DNA of 64,000 nt from DASUAS01 sp963750045 (GTDB lineage: Bacteria; Actinomycetota; Acidimicrobiia; IMCC26256; DASPTH01). Below the pieces are notes generated by a model that saw nothing but the letters and a program-made list of their open reading frames with translations, searched no databases and had not been told where the DNA came from. Position 1 is the first letter of the stretch. The number at the start of each line of letters is the position of its first letter. Location: the NCBI GenBank assembly GCA_963750045.1, contig CAVVPD010000003.1, positions 186,001 through 250,000 of the forward strand, read 5' to 3'. Below, one piece after another: positions 17,426 through 26,370 of the stretch. A program made the translations under genes and the position numbers.

Positions 17426-20400
17426 TCAGTGGAAGTCCCGTGAGCGCAACCGGTCGGTGAGGCCGAGCGGCAGCGCGACGATCCGGCGGGCGAGCACGTT
17501 GGTGACGCCCTGGTAGCGCTCGAGCAGGCCGCGGATCTCCAGCGCCGGCGCGGTGCGCGCCACCTTGCGGAAGCGCTTCCACACGTCGGGGGTGCAGATC
17601 ACGTTGACGAGGCCGGTCTCGTCCTCGAGGTTGAGGAACACGACCCCCTTCGCGGTCGACGGCTGCTGGCGGTGGGTGACCACGCCCGCGATGTCGACCA
17701 CGGTGCGGTCCGGGAGCTCGCGCAGCTCTTCGGCGGTGACGATGCCGCGCGCCGCCAGCACGGCGCGCACGAACTCGGTGGGGTGCCGGGCGGCCGAGAG
17801 GCCGGTCGCCCAGAGGTCGGCGGCGATCTCCTCGACGTCGGTCATGCCCGGGAGCATGGGGGCGTCGGCGCCGGTGACCATGCCCGGCAGCTTGTCGGGA
17901 CGGGCGTCGCGCAACGCGCCCGCCGCCCACAGCGCGGCGCGCCGGCTGCGGTCGAAGCACGCGAACGCGCCCGCGGTGGCCAGCGATTCGAGCGCGTCGG
18001 TGGGCGCGCCGGTGCGCCGGGTGAAGTCGGCGAGGTCGGTGAAGGGCTCGTCGTCGCGGGCGTCGTCGATGCGGTCGAGGAGGGCGTCGCTGAGGCCGCG
18101 CACGTACCGGAGCCCGACCCGCATGGCGTGGATCGACGGGTCGGCCTGCCATCCCGGTCGCGGACGGCCGATCGGGCCCGCCGCGTCCGTCCGCGGCTCC
18201 AGCGTGCAGTCGCGGCGCGACGCGTGCACGCACGGACCGAGCACCTCCACCCCGTGGCGGGTCGCGTCGCGCACGATGGTGTGCGGCGAGTAGAACCCCA
18301 TCGGCTGTGCGTTGAGCAGCGCGCACGCGAACTCCGTCGGGTAGTGCAGCTTGATCCACACGCTGGAGTACACGAGGTAGGCGAAGCTCACCGAGTGGCT
18401 CTCGGGGAAGCCGAAGTCGGCGAAGCCTTCGATCTTGTGCACGATGTCGTCGGCCACCTCGCCGGTGATGCCGCGCGCGGCCATCCCGGCGAGGAGCCGC
18501 TCGCGCATCACCGCCATGCGGGTCCGGGAGCGCTTGGAGCCCATCGCCTGACGGAGACGGTCCGACTCCCCCGGCGTGAAGCCGGCGACGTCGATCGCCA
18601 TCTGCATGAGCTGCTCCTGGAACAGCGGCACCCCCAGCGTCTTCTCCAGACACTGCTCGAGCAGCGGGTGCGGGTAGGTGACAGGCTCCTCGCCGTTGCG
18701 GCGCCGGAGATAGGGGTGCACCGACCCGCCCTGGATCGGTCCGGGACGGATGAGCGCGACCTCCACCACCAGGTCGTAGAAGCACTCGGGACGCAGCCGG
18801 GGCAGGGTGGCCATCTGGGCTCGGCTCTCCACCTGGAACACACCGATGGTGTCGGCCGCGCTCAACGAGCGCGTAGACCTCGGCCTCCTGGGGGATGGTG
18901 GCGAGCACGATCTCGACCCCTTCGTACTCGCGTACGAGATCGACGGCGAGGTGCAGCATCGTGAGCATGCCCAGGCCGAGGAGGTCGAACTTGACCAGCC
19001 CCGCCGCCGCGCAGTCGTCCTTGTCCCACTGCAGCACCGAGCGGTGCTCCATGCGGGCCCACTCCACCGGGCAGCACTCGATCAGCGGACGGTCGGCCAT
19101 CACCATCCCGCCTGAGTGGATGCCGAGGTGCCGCGGGAAGTCGATCACCTGCTCGGCGAGGTCGAGCGCGAGCCTCGGTACGGGTGGCCCCTCGCCCTGC
19201 AGGGTGTCGAAGCTCCCGCCGTCCCTCCCCCAGCGATCGATCCACTTGGTGAGCGCGTCGGCGTGGCCGGGCGAGAGGCCGACGACCTTCGCCATCTCGC
19301 GCAGCGCCGACCGGGGTCGGTAGGTGATCACGTTGGCCACCTGCGCGGCGCGTTCACGCCCGTACTTGTCGTAGACGTACTGGATCACCTCCTCGCGCCG
19401 CTGGTGCTCGATGTCGAGGTCGATGTCGGGGGGACCGTCGCGTTCGAGCGAGAGGAAACGCTCGAAGAGCAGGTCCAGCGCGACGGCGTCGGCCTGGGTG
19501 ACCCCGAGCGCGTAGCAGACCGCGCTGTTGGCCGCGCTCCCCGGCCCTGGCAGTAGATGTCGTGCGCGCGCGACAGAACTCGACGATGTCGACGAGCACC
19601 AGGAAGTAGCCGGGGAAGTTGAGCTGCTCGATCACGTCCAGCTCGTGGGCGATCTGGCGCAACGCCTGCTCGTGGTCGGCACGGGACGACGGATACCGGA
19701 TCCGCGCGCCGCGTGCGGTGAGCTCGCGCAGCCAGGTCATCTCGGTGTGACCTTCCGGCACGTCGTGGTCGGGGAGCTCGGGCGCGGCCAGGCGCAGGTC
19801 GAACGCGCACACGCTCGCGATCTCGACGGTGCGCGCCACCGCACCCGGCCAGCGAGCGAAACGACGCTCCTGCTCCGCGGCGCTGCGGAGGTGGGCGAAC
19901 GGAGACGCGGGGAGCCAGCCATCGATCTCGTCGAGCGAACGACGGGCCCGCACCGCGGCGAGCGCGGTGGCCAGCGGGCGTTGCGCTGGGGTCGCGTAGT
20001 GCACGTTGTTGGTGGCGATCACGTCGACTCCCGCCGCCACCGCCACGCGCGCCGAACGCGTCGTTGCGGTGGCGGTCGATCGGATCGCCGTGGTCCCACA
20101 GCTCCACGAGCACACGCTCGCGTCCGAAGCCGGCGACGAGGCGCTCGAGCGCGCCGCGCGCCGCGGCCGGGCCGTCGCGCACCAGCGCGGCCGGCACCGT
20201 GCCCTTCCGGCACCCGGTGAGCACGTACCAGGCGTCGTTGTGCGCGCTCGGTGCCGGATGCAGGTGCACCGGAGCGCGCGCCGCGGCGGCCAGCGCGTCG
20301 ACCGTGGTGCGCGGGGCGCCCTTCTCCCCCGCCATCTGCGCCTCGCTGATCGCCCGGGCCAGCCGCGCGTACCCCACCGGACCCTCCGCGAGCACCAAGA

Positions 20401-20659
20401 GGTGCTCCCCCTCGGGGTCGGGCTCGCCCGCGGCGGGCCTGGTGATCCCGAGGGTCATCTCCGCACCGAACACCGTCGCCAGCGCGTGCTCGCAGGCGGC
20501 GAGGGCGAAGCGGACCGCGCCGTAGAAGCCGTCGTGGTCGGTGACGGCCAGGGCGGTCAGGCCGAGACGCGCCGCTTCGGCAGCCAGCTCCTCGGGATGG
20601 CTGGCGCCGTCGAGGAAGGAGAAGTTGGTGTGACAGTGGAGCTCGGCGTAGCCCGCCAT
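17426..20659 (-). CDS. dnaE2: Error-prone DNA polymerase III alpha subunit DnaE2/ImuC (four frame breaks)
   Basis: About 1077 residues, C-family translesion polymerase of the SOS mutasome. PHP domain at the start (ELHCHTNFSFLDGASHPEEL and VTDHDGFYGAV), then VDVIATNNVHYATP, the polymerase core with DIYCQGRG, AANSAVCYALGVT and DIDLDIEHQRREEVIQYVYD, KFDLLGLGMLT, DTIGVFQVESRAQM, VALIRPGPIQGG, and the C-terminal OB domain. Breaks lie near 20048, 19567, 19541 and 18867. Those at 20048 and 18867 are repaired by one CG, 19541 by one G in a G run, and 19567 by removing one CG. ATG 20659 follows an SOS box by 12 bases. No beta-clamp partner motif was assigned. Confidence 0.88.
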
Positions 20660-20671
20660 GACAGGACCGTA

Positions 20672-20687
20672 TCGAACGTACGTTCGA
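20672..20687. promoter_or_regulatory. LexA SOS box between dnaE2 and the F420-type oxidoreductase gene
   Basis: TCGAACGTACGTTCGA is a perfect 16-base palindrome matching the actinobacterial LexA operator TCGAAC-N4-GTTCGA. It ends 12 bases upstream of the dnaE2 ATG and begins 27 bases before the divergent GTG at 20715. A LexA dimer here could repress both directions. The very short distance to dnaE2 suggests a leaderless or near-leaderless transcript. Confidence 0.92.
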
Positions 20688-20714
20688 CACCGCAACCGGT
20701 CGTACGATCCCCGG

Positions 20715-21092
20715 GTGACCGCCGCGCACCTCGCCGCCGCCCGGGACGATGACTTCTGCTACCTCGCCACCCGCGGGCGGGTCACCGGCACCGACCACGA
20801 GATCGAGATCTGGTTCGCGCTCGACGGCGCCACCCTGTTCCTCCTCGCCGGCGCCGGCGGGGCGTCCGACTGGGTACGCAACCTCCGGGCCGACCCGGCG
20901 GTCCGGGTCCGCCTGCGCGACGTCACCTACGACGCGACCGCCCGGGTCGTCGTCGACCCCGGCGAAGACGCCCGCGCCCGTACGCTCGTGTTCGAGAAGT
21001 ACCAACCCCGCAACCGCGGCGAGCTCGTGAGCTGGCGCGAGCGCGCCCTCCCGGTCGCGGTCGACGTCCAACGTCTGGGGAGTCAGTCATAG
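20715..21092 (+). CDS. Deazaflavin (F420)-dependent nitroreductase-like protein
   Basis: 125-residue split-barrel protein of the DDN/FDOR type. YLATRGRVTGTDHEIEIWFA corresponds to the YLTTTGRxTG strand pair that binds F420, and FLLAGAGGASDWVRNLRADP to the conserved ASxGG...WxxNLRADP motif. GTG 20715 was chosen because the domain begins immediately after; the upstream ATG lies before the SOS box. Members reduce quinones or nitro compounds with F420H2. F420 synthesis is supported by cofC at 33.2 kb. Its 3' end overlaps imuB by 10 bases (convergent), so it sits wholly inside the SOS cluster. Confidence 0.78.
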   Translation: MTAAHLAAARDDDFCYLATRGRVTGTDHEIEIWFALDGATLFLLAGAGGASDWVRNLRADPAVRVRLRDVTYDATARVVVDPGEDARARTLVFEKYQPRNRGELVSWRERALPVAVDVQRLGSQS

Positions 21093-22756
21093 ACGGCTTC
21101 GACCGCGGCGCGGCCGTGTTCGAGGACCACGAGGCAGGCGACACCCACGCCGTCGCCACCGGCCCCCGTCTCACCGGCGACCACCACCTGCCACAACGCA
21201 CGCCGGCGCCGGGCGTCCCACCAACGCAGGTCGTGGGCCCACGGTCCGTTCCACGCCACCAGCGGGCCGCCCCCTCCCGGCAAGACCGCGCACCACAACC
21301 CGGCCGGCGTGCCCGACGGCTCCCCGCGCCCGGAGACGGTCACCGGCATGCCGGCGTCGTCGACCAGCTCCGCCGCCACCGGGGGATCGAAGATCCGGGC
21401 CGGCGCCGGGCCCGGGACCGCCCCCGGCCACGGCTGCGGCCCGGCCCCGGCGTCGTCGCGGTCCTCGCCCCAGGGAACCCAGCACACCTGCTCCACCGGG
21501 GTCCGGCCCCCCGACGCCACCGCGGTGACGACCGCGTCGGGGCCCAGCATCCCCTGGACCCGGACCAGGGCCCGCCCGGCGCGGTCGGCGGTGCCGGGGT
21601 CCCCACCCCAGAAGCCGAGCTGGCGACCGGTGGCGGGGCCGAGGTCGTCGGGGGCGAGCCGCAGCAGCGTGAGCCCGGCGGTGACGACGTCGTCGGGGCT
21701 CGCGTCCTCGCGGGCCTGGGTCCGGCCCTCCGCCACCAACCACGCGTCGAGCTGCCACCGCACCCGCGACACCAGTGTCGCCGGGGTGAGCGCGCCCTCG
21801 TGGCGCCAGCAGCGGGTGAGCCGCTCCCCGTGCTCGGTCTCCGCCTCCACGATCACGCGGGTGCAGCAGAGCCCGAGCGCGTCGAGGTGGGCCAGCAACC
21901 GATCGGCGAGCACCTTCGCCGCGAACGCGGCTTCGTCGACGCGCGTCGCGGGTGGATCGAGCTCGATGGTCTCGGCCAACTCCTCGGGCGGGACGGTGGC
22001 CACCGGGTCGTGCGCCAGCGCACCGCGCGCCAGCCGGTGCGCGAGCGCCCCCGCCGGACCGAACCGGCCCAGCACCGCGGCATCGGGCAACGCGGCGAAC
22101 CCACCCAGTGTGCGCAGGCCGAGACGGGCGAGCAGGCCGACGAGCTCGCTCCCACCGCCGTGCGTCGCGTCGACCGAGCCCGCGAGCACCGTCACCGGCC
22201 ACGACGCGAGGAACGCGGCCGTCTCCCCGGGCGGGATCACGAGGGACTCGAGCCCGCGTTCCTCGGTCGCTCTCGCCGCGAGCCCGGCGGCGAAGGTTCC
22301 CGCGGCCACGCCGACGCGCGCGTCGGGAACACCAAGCCCTCGCACCAACCCGACGATCCGCGCCGCCAACGCGTCGTCGCCCCCGAAGTAGCGCGACGGG
22401 CCCCGCGTCGGGAACGACAGCTGACCGGGGCGTTCGAGGACCAGCCGCGGGACCAGCTCCTCGACCGCGCGCACCGCGACCTCGAAGGCGCGCGCGTCGG
22501 CCGCGTCGTCGGCGTCGAGCACCACCAGACCGGCACACCGCGCCTCGGCCTCCCGGCGACGCAACCCGACCGCCACTCCCTCGGCGCGCGCTTCGGCCGA
22601 CGCGCTCCGGACCACGAGCCCGCGCGCCCCCCGGTCGACCACCACGACCGGGATCCCCACCAGGCCCGGGTCGACCCGGCGCGCCGCGACCACCGGCCAG
22701 TCCGGGCACCACAACGCGCAGGTCCGCGCCGGCTCCGGCACTCGCTCCGGGGCCAC
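21083..22756 (-). CDS. imuB: Y-family polymerase-like mutasome subunit ImuB
   Basis: 557 residues, Y-family DNA polymerase fold without the catalytic acids. The N-terminal LWCPDWPVVAA replaces the metal-binding DxDxF motif, and the SxDE site is replaced by LERPGQLSFPTRG, as expected for ImuB, the inactive adaptor linking DnaE2, ImuA and the beta clamp. Palm, fingers and little-finger segments continue to about residue 330, followed by a Pro/Gly-rich C-terminal region ending with WWDARRRRALWQVVV. GTG 22756 follows the imuA stop by 4 bases; GTG 22783 (overlapping) is an alternative. Confidence 0.87.
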   Translation of the reverse strand: MAPERVPEPARTCALWCPDWPVVAARRVDPGLVGIPVVVVDRGARGLVVRSASAEARAEGVAVGLRRREAEARCAGLVVLDADDAADARAFEVAVRAVEELVPRLVLERPGQLSFPTRGPSRYFGGDDALAARIVGLVRGLGVPDARVGVAAGTFAAGLAARATEERGLESLVIPPGETAAFLASWPVTVLAGSVDATHGGGSELVGLLARLGLRTLGGFAALPDAAVLGRFGPAGALAHRLARGALAHDPVATVPPEELAETIELDPPATRVDEAAFAAKVLADRLLAHLDALGLCCTRVIVEAETEHGERLTRCWRHEGALTPATLVSRVRWQLDAWLVAEGRTQAREDASPDDVVTAGLTLLRLAPDDLGPATGRQLGFWGGDPGTADRAGRALVRVQGMLGPDAVVTAVASGGRTPVEQVCWVPWGEDRDDAGAGPQPWPGAVPGPAPARIFDPPVAAELVDDAGMPVTVSGRGEPSGTPAGLWCAVLPGGGGPLVAWNGPWAHDLRWWDARRRRALWQVVVAGETGAGGDGVGVACLVVLEHGRAAVEAVYD

Positions 22757-22760
22757 CGCG

Positions 22761-23435
22761 CTACCCGGCCCGGGCGAGCTCACCGGTCCGGGGCCGGGCC
22801 GCCGCGCCCCGACCCTCCACCCGCACCCGGAGCCGGCGCCCGGCGAGGAAGCCGGCGTCGCGACCCAGACCGTCCCACACGCTGCCGGCCGCGTGCACCG
22901 CGTACGTGGCCCCGCCCGGCCACGACGCTCCCCGCGCCTCGGCGACGACCAGCACCGACTCCCGCTCCCGGGCACGGGCCACCAGGCGCCGGGCGTCGCC
23001 CAGGCCCACCCCGCGCGGCACCTCGGCGATCACCACGCTCACCCCTTCGAGCAGCGCAGCGACCACGGTGGCCCAGCGGGCGGGGGGAACCCGCCGGACC
23101 ACCGCGAACCGTTCGAGAGCGACCCCCGCCGCACCCGCGGCCAACGGGCCGAGCGTGCCGTCGAGGTCGACGGCCGCCGCCCACTCCCCCAACGCGGTGA
23201 ACGCGGCCACGAGCTCGTAGGCCATCGTGGTGGCGCCGGCACCGGCCTCGCCCGTCACCCGTACCACCGACCCCCGCACCACCGCGCCGCCGGGCACCAG
23301 CTCGCCCAGCGCGCCGCCCGGCGCCACCGACCGGTCGTGCGCCAACACCAGCGGGCGGACGTCGCGAGCCACCGTGGCGAGGTCCTCACGCGCCTGCTCG
23401 TCACGCCGGGGAAGAGGCAGTGCAGCCAACGCCAT
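22761..23435 (-). CDS. imuA: RecA-like mutasome accessory protein ImuA
   Basis: 224-residue protein with a degenerate RecA-like ATPase core: VRVTGEAGAGATTMAYEL is the P-loop-like segment, AAAVDLDGTLGPLA the following strand, and VSVVIAEVPRGVGLGDARRL a Walker B-like region. Its place immediately upstream of imuB and downstream of an SOS box identifies it as the ImuA partner that modulates DnaE2-ImuB translesion synthesis. ATG 23435 begins 15 bases after the SOS box. The sequence is very Ala/Val/Arg-rich, so assignment rests strongly on context. Confidence 0.8.
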   Translation of the reverse strand: MALAALPLPRRDEQAREDLATVARDVRPLVLAHDRSVAPGGALGELVPGGAVVRGSVVRVTGEAGAGATTMAYELVAAFTALGEWAAAVDLDGTLGPLAAGAAGVALERFAVVRRVPPARWATVVAALLEGVSVVIAEVPRGVGLGDARRLVARARERESVLVVAEARGASWPGGATYAVHAAGSVWDGLGRDAGFLAGRRLRVRVEGRGAAARPRTGELARAG

Positions 23436-23450
23436 GGACCCACGACTCTA

Positions 23451-23466
23451 TCGAACGTACGTTCGT
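23451..23466 (-). promoter_or_regulatory. LexA SOS box upstream of imuA-imuB
   Basis: On the plus strand this reads TCGAACGTACGTTCGT, one base from a perfect TCGAAC-N4-GTTCGA palindrome and 15 of 16 bases identical to the dnaE2 box, including the GTAC spacer. It lies 15 bases upstream of the imuA ATG, almost the same spacing as at dnaE2 (12 bases), indicating coordinated LexA control of the split mutasome cluster. Confidence 0.9.
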
Positions 23467-23501
23467 GTCGTCAACCGCCGGCGCGCGTGCCCGGCGCGGT
23501 C

Positions 23502-23867
23502 CTACGCCGTAGGTTCGGGAGTGGGCAGCGGCTCCACGCCGATCGCCCGCAACGAGTCGGGCGACCAGCCCGCGTCGTCGCCGTAGTACCCGAAGAGGTG
23601 TTCGATGGTCTCCACGACCTTCGGCTCCAACTCACTCCAGCCTTCGGCCGGCGCGGTCACCGAGACCGCGCTCGAGTACACCGTCACCGCGGTGGCCCCG
23701 AGGTCGAAGAGCCGCCGCGCCAGCACGTCGGGCGGGCGCCCCTGCTTCACGTCGGAGACGGTCGGGTAGCGCTCGATCGCCATGCCGGTGAGCGAACGGT
23801 TGAGGTCGAAGATGCGGACCGACGCCGACGCGCCCGGCCGCACCGCCACGGTGATGAACTGACCCAT
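23502..23867 (-). CDS. NifU N-terminal-like (Nfu_N) domain protein
   Basis: 121 residues with the pattern of the Nfu/NifU scaffold N-terminal domain: an opening strand VRIFDLNRSLTG, a basic loop, then DVLARRLFDLGATAVTVYSSAVSVTA, quoted here as RRLFDLGATAVTVYSS, and WSELEPKVVETIEHLFGYYG. Nfu_N domains share this order (small residues before an L..LF..pGV..V motif and a W..L.P.v...I helix). No C-terminal CXXC Fe-S domain is present, so it is not a full Fe-S scaffold. The assignment is tentative; it may be a free-standing regulatory relative. Confidence 0.55.
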   Translation of the reverse strand: MGQFITVAVRPGASASVRIFDLNRSLTGMAIERYPTVSDVKQGRPPDVLARRLFDLGATAVTVYSSAVSVTAPAEGWSELEPKVVETIEHLFGYYGDDAGWSPDSLRAIGVEPLPTPEPTA

Positions 23868-23885
23868 GGCCCAGACACTACGGCG

Positions 23886-24455
23886 TCAGGCCCGGCGGCC
23901 GAGCACCGCGAGGAGCTCGGCCTGGCGGGCGGCGCCTTCGGGCAGCTCGATCGCCGTGCCGAACATCCCGCTCCCGACGAGCAGGTCCATCTGCGGCTCG
24001 ATCACCTCGAAGCACGCCTCCACCAGATCGGGATCGAGCGTGGTGTCCTGGCCGGTCGACGTGGCGACGTCCCACCCGTGGACGAGCACGTCGAGGAACC
24101 GGTGCCCGCAGTAGACCGCGCCCGGGACGGGTCCGTACGACACCGCGCACGGCGCGTCCATCGCTCCCGGCGCCCGGAACACCGCCGCCGCGACCAGCGC
24201 AGAGTCGTCGTAGGCGCGGCTCGGATCGGCACCCAGGATGTCGCCGTCGAGCCGGTCACCCACCGCCTCGATGCTGAGGCCCGAACCGAGCTCGGCCGCC
24301 CAGTAGTTGCCGGTGACGACGTGGTTCACCAGCTCCCGCACGGTCCATCCCGCGCAGGCGGATTCGAGCTGCCACTGCTCGTCGCGGACACCCACGATCG
24401 AGCGGCGGGTCAGGTCCAGGGCCCGGGCGTGCACCTCGGGAAGGTCGACGCTCAT
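23886..24455 (-). CDS. DinB-superfamily mycothiol-type metal-binding protein (TIGR03086-like)
   Basis: 189-residue four-helix protein of the mycothiol-dependent maleylpyruvate isomerase N-domain/DinB superfamily. WTVRELVNHVVTGNYW carries the first metal histidine and GHRFLDVLVHGWDVA the later His-rich motif HGWD. The start ATG 24455 has GGAGG correctly spaced upstream; the GTG three codons earlier lies inside that Shine-Dalgarno sequence. Members bind a divalent metal and can use mycothiol as thiol cofactor, consistent with mca in this window. Substrate unknown. Confidence 0.8.
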   Translation of the reverse strand: MSVDLPEVHARALDLTRRSIVGVRDEQWQLESACAGWTVRELVNHVVTGNYWAAELGSGLSIEAVGDRLDGDILGADPSRAYDDSALVAAAVFRAPGAMDAPCAVSYGPVPGAVYCGHRFLDVLVHGWDVATSTGQDTTLDPDLVEACFEVIEPQMDLLVGSGMFGTAIELPEGAARQAELLAVLGRRA

Positions 24456-24491
24456 CGTTCGCACCTCCAGGAGTCGTGTCCCCCCGGAACG

Positions 24492-25181
24492 CTAGAGGAA
24501 GAGACGCCCCGGTGCAGGGGCCACCCCGCGCCAGCACAGCGAGTCCATGAAGATCCACGAACGGCGATGGATGGCGCTCGGCCCGTAGCCCGCCAGCGCG
24601 GTCTTGTGGGCGGGCGCCGGGTAGCCCACGTTGGACTCGAAGTCGTAGGGCGGGTAGTGCTCGGCCGCCTCCACCATCATCCGGTCGCGGGTCACCTTGG
24701 CGACGCACGACGCCGCCGCCACCGCCAGGCACTTGGTGTCGCCCTTGATCACCGTGGTCACGCGCGACCCGAGACCGAGGTAGTCGTGGTTGCCGTCGAG
24801 CACGATGCGGTCGGGACTGAAGCCCTGCGCGTCGAGCTCGGCGATCGCGCGCAGCCCCGCGGCGCGCAGCGCCGCCGTCATCCCGAGCTCGTCGCACTCC
24901 TCGTGCGACGCGTGCCCGACCCCCACGGCGACGGCCCACCGCCGTACCGAGCCCGCCGCCCGTTCGCGGTCGCGGCGGGTCAGCTGCTTCGAGTCACGCA
25001 CGCCGCGCACGTGCTCGGGCGCCGGCACCACCGCGGCCACGGTGACCGGGCCGGCCCAGGCACCGCGCCCGACCTCGTCGATCCCGCACACCACGCGGTC
25101 GCCGGCCTCCCAGAGCTTGCGCTCGAGCCGCAGCGTCGGACCGCTGCGGCGGGCCGGGGTCCGGGTGGGCGCGGTGGTCAC
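24492..25181 (-). CDS. rnhB: Ribonuclease HII
   Basis: 229 residues. GIDEVGRGAWAGPV carries the first Asp-Glu pair, VLDGNHDYLG the next Asp, and KGDTKCLAVAAASCVAKVTR the conserved middle motif; GYPAPAHKTALAGYGPSAIH is the conserved C-terminal substrate-binding stretch. All catalytic acids of type 2 RNase H are present, so it should hydrolyse RNA in RNA-DNA hybrids and single ribonucleotides in DNA. The gene ends in a short extension MDSLCWRGVAPAPG. It is 9 bp downstream of the RpiB-like gene on the same strand, so probably in its operon. Confidence 0.93.
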   Translation of the reverse strand: MTTAPTRTPARRSGPTLRLERKLWEAGDRVVCGIDEVGRGAWAGPVTVAAVVPAPEHVRGVRDSKQLTRRDRERAAGSVRRWAVAVGVGHASHEECDELGMTAALRAAGLRAIAELDAQGFSPDRIVLDGNHDYLGLGSRVTTVIKGDTKCLAVAAASCVAKVTRDRMMVEAAEHYPPYDFESNVGYPAPAHKTALAGYGPSAIHRRSWIFMDSLCWRGVAPAPGRLFL

Positions 25182-25190
25182 GCGGCGACG

Positions 25191-25634
25191 CTACCCGGGT
25201 CCGGGTTCGAGCCGGGCGATGTTGGCTGCCTCGCCGGGATCGGTGGCGGTGGCGAACCAGGCGTCGAGCATCTCCCGTGCCAGCTCCGCACTGGTCAGGC
25301 GCAGGCCCATCACCAGCACGTTGGCGTCGTTCCACCGCCGCGCGCCGGCCGCGGTGGCGGCGTCGGTGCAGAGCGCGGCGCGCACGCCCGGCACCTTGTT
25401 GGCCGCGATCGACGCCCCGGTGCCCGTCCAGCAGAACAGCACACCCGTGTCGGCGTCGCCGCGCGCGACCAGCTCCCCCACCGCCCGCCCGACCTCGGCC
25501 CACTGACGGTCGTGCTCCGACGGATCGTCGGCAACCGGGCCAACGGCGACGACCGAGTGTCCGCGCGCCTCGAGCTCGGCTCGCACGGCATCGGCGAGCG
25601 GCGTGCGCTCGTCGGAACCGAACGCGACCCTCAT
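25191..25634 (-). CDS. RpiB/LacAB-family sugar-phosphate isomerase variant
   Basis: 147 residues. MRVAFGSDERTPLADAV replaces the RpiB GxDHAG start: the Asp stays but the phosphate-contacting His is Glu. VLFCWTGTGASIAANKVPG keeps the catalytic Cys but has Trp where RpiB has Gly. RRWNDANVLVMGLRL is the family C-terminal signature. These changes at substrate positions suggest an altered sugar phosphate. Its ATG overlaps the stop of the upstream HAD phosphatase (ATGA), indicating translational coupling. Ribose-5-phosphate isomerase remains the default reading. Confidence 0.75.
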   Translation of the reverse strand: MRVAFGSDERTPLADAVRAELEARGHSVVAVGPVADDPSEHDRQWAEVGRAVGELVARGDADTGVLFCWTGTGASIAANKVPGVRAALCTDAATAAGARRWNDANVLVMGLRLTSAELAREMLDAWFATATDPGEAANIARLEPGPG

Positions 25635-26278
25635 CGGCAGAGCGCGATCCGCACGTCGTCGAGCGCGTCGAAGGGGGTGCACACTACGCCGGAGCTCGCG
25701 CACCACGACGCCAGCGGGCCCTTGGCGAACACGACGTCGGCGAGCAACGCCGCCTGACGGTCGCTGGCCCCGTCACCGATCAACACCGTCGTGCGCCCAC
25801 GCGACCACGCGGCACGGATCGGAGCCTGCTTGCACATCCCGCACGACGAGCACGCGCAGTCGGGGTCCCGATGCGGGAACCGCAGCTCGCCCGTCGTGAA
25901 GTCGACCCGGTTGGTGAGCACCGCGATGCCGAGAGGTGCGCAGACGTCGTGCACGTAGAAGCCGAAGCCGTCGGAGACCACCGAGAGCTCCGCACCCGCG
26001 TCGCGCACCGCTTCGACCAACGGCACGAAACCGGGGTCCAGCGACACTTCGGCGGCGATCGCCCGCAGCGTCGCCTCGTCGCCCCGCACCAGTGCCCACT
26101 GCTCAGCGATGCACTCGCGGCTGCCGATCTCGCCGCGCTCGTAGCGCTCGTGGAGGTCCCACCACTCCGGGGAGCCGGCCCGGTCGAGCAGGTGCATCCC
26201 GACGTCGGCGGTGCTGACGGTGCCGTCGAAGTCGAGGAACACCGACGCCCACGCGAGGTCGACATCGGGGCGCGTCAT
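25631..26278 (-). CDS. MtnX-like HAD-IB phosphatase with a cysteine cluster
   Basis: 215-residue HAD hydrolase: motif I FLDFDGTVSTADVG (nucleophile and acid Asp), motif II VVSDGFGFYV, a Lys-containing loop, and motif IV LIGDGASDRQAALLA. Between motifs II and IV is CACSSCGMCK, a four-cysteine cluster seen in 2-hydroxy-3-keto-5-methylthiopentenyl-1-phosphate phosphatase (MtnX)-like proteins and suited to structural zinc. The first gene of a coupled set followed by the RpiB variant and rnhB. No other methionine salvage genes are nearby, so another sugar phosphate is possible. Confidence 0.8.
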   Translation of the reverse strand: MTRPDVDLAWASVFLDFDGTVSTADVGMHLLDRAGSPEWWDLHERYERGEIGSRECIAEQWALVRGDEATLRAIAAEVSLDPGFVPLVEAVRDAGAELSVVSDGFGFYVHDVCAPLGIAVLTNRVDFTTGELRFPHRDPDCACSSCGMCKQAPIRAAWSRGRTTVLIGDGASDRQAALLADVVFAKGPLASWCASSGVVCTPFDALDDVRIALCR

Positions 26279-26313
26279 CCCGGCGAAGTTAGCGGGATCC
26301 CCGGGGCGCGGAG

Positions 26314-26341
26314 CGGCCGGTGGGCTCTCCCCCACCGGCCG
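26314..26341. terminator. GC-rich stem-loop after amt
   Basis: An 11-bp perfect stem (CGGCCGGTGGG at 26314-26324 with CCCACCGGCCG at 26331-26341) and a 6-base loop lies between the amt stop at 26371 and the HAD gene start. There is no T run, so it may terminate weakly, as many actinobacterial hairpins do, or act on mRNA ends. Confidence 0.5.
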
Positions 26342-26370
26342 TCCGCGTCTCCCTGCCCCAGGAACGTGCG

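Noticed and set aside
22893..25757. 954-codon plus-strand ORF opposite imuA, the DinB-like gene and rnhB
   Set aside because: A shadow of several real minus-strand genes; composition is Arg/His/Pro-rich with no motifs.
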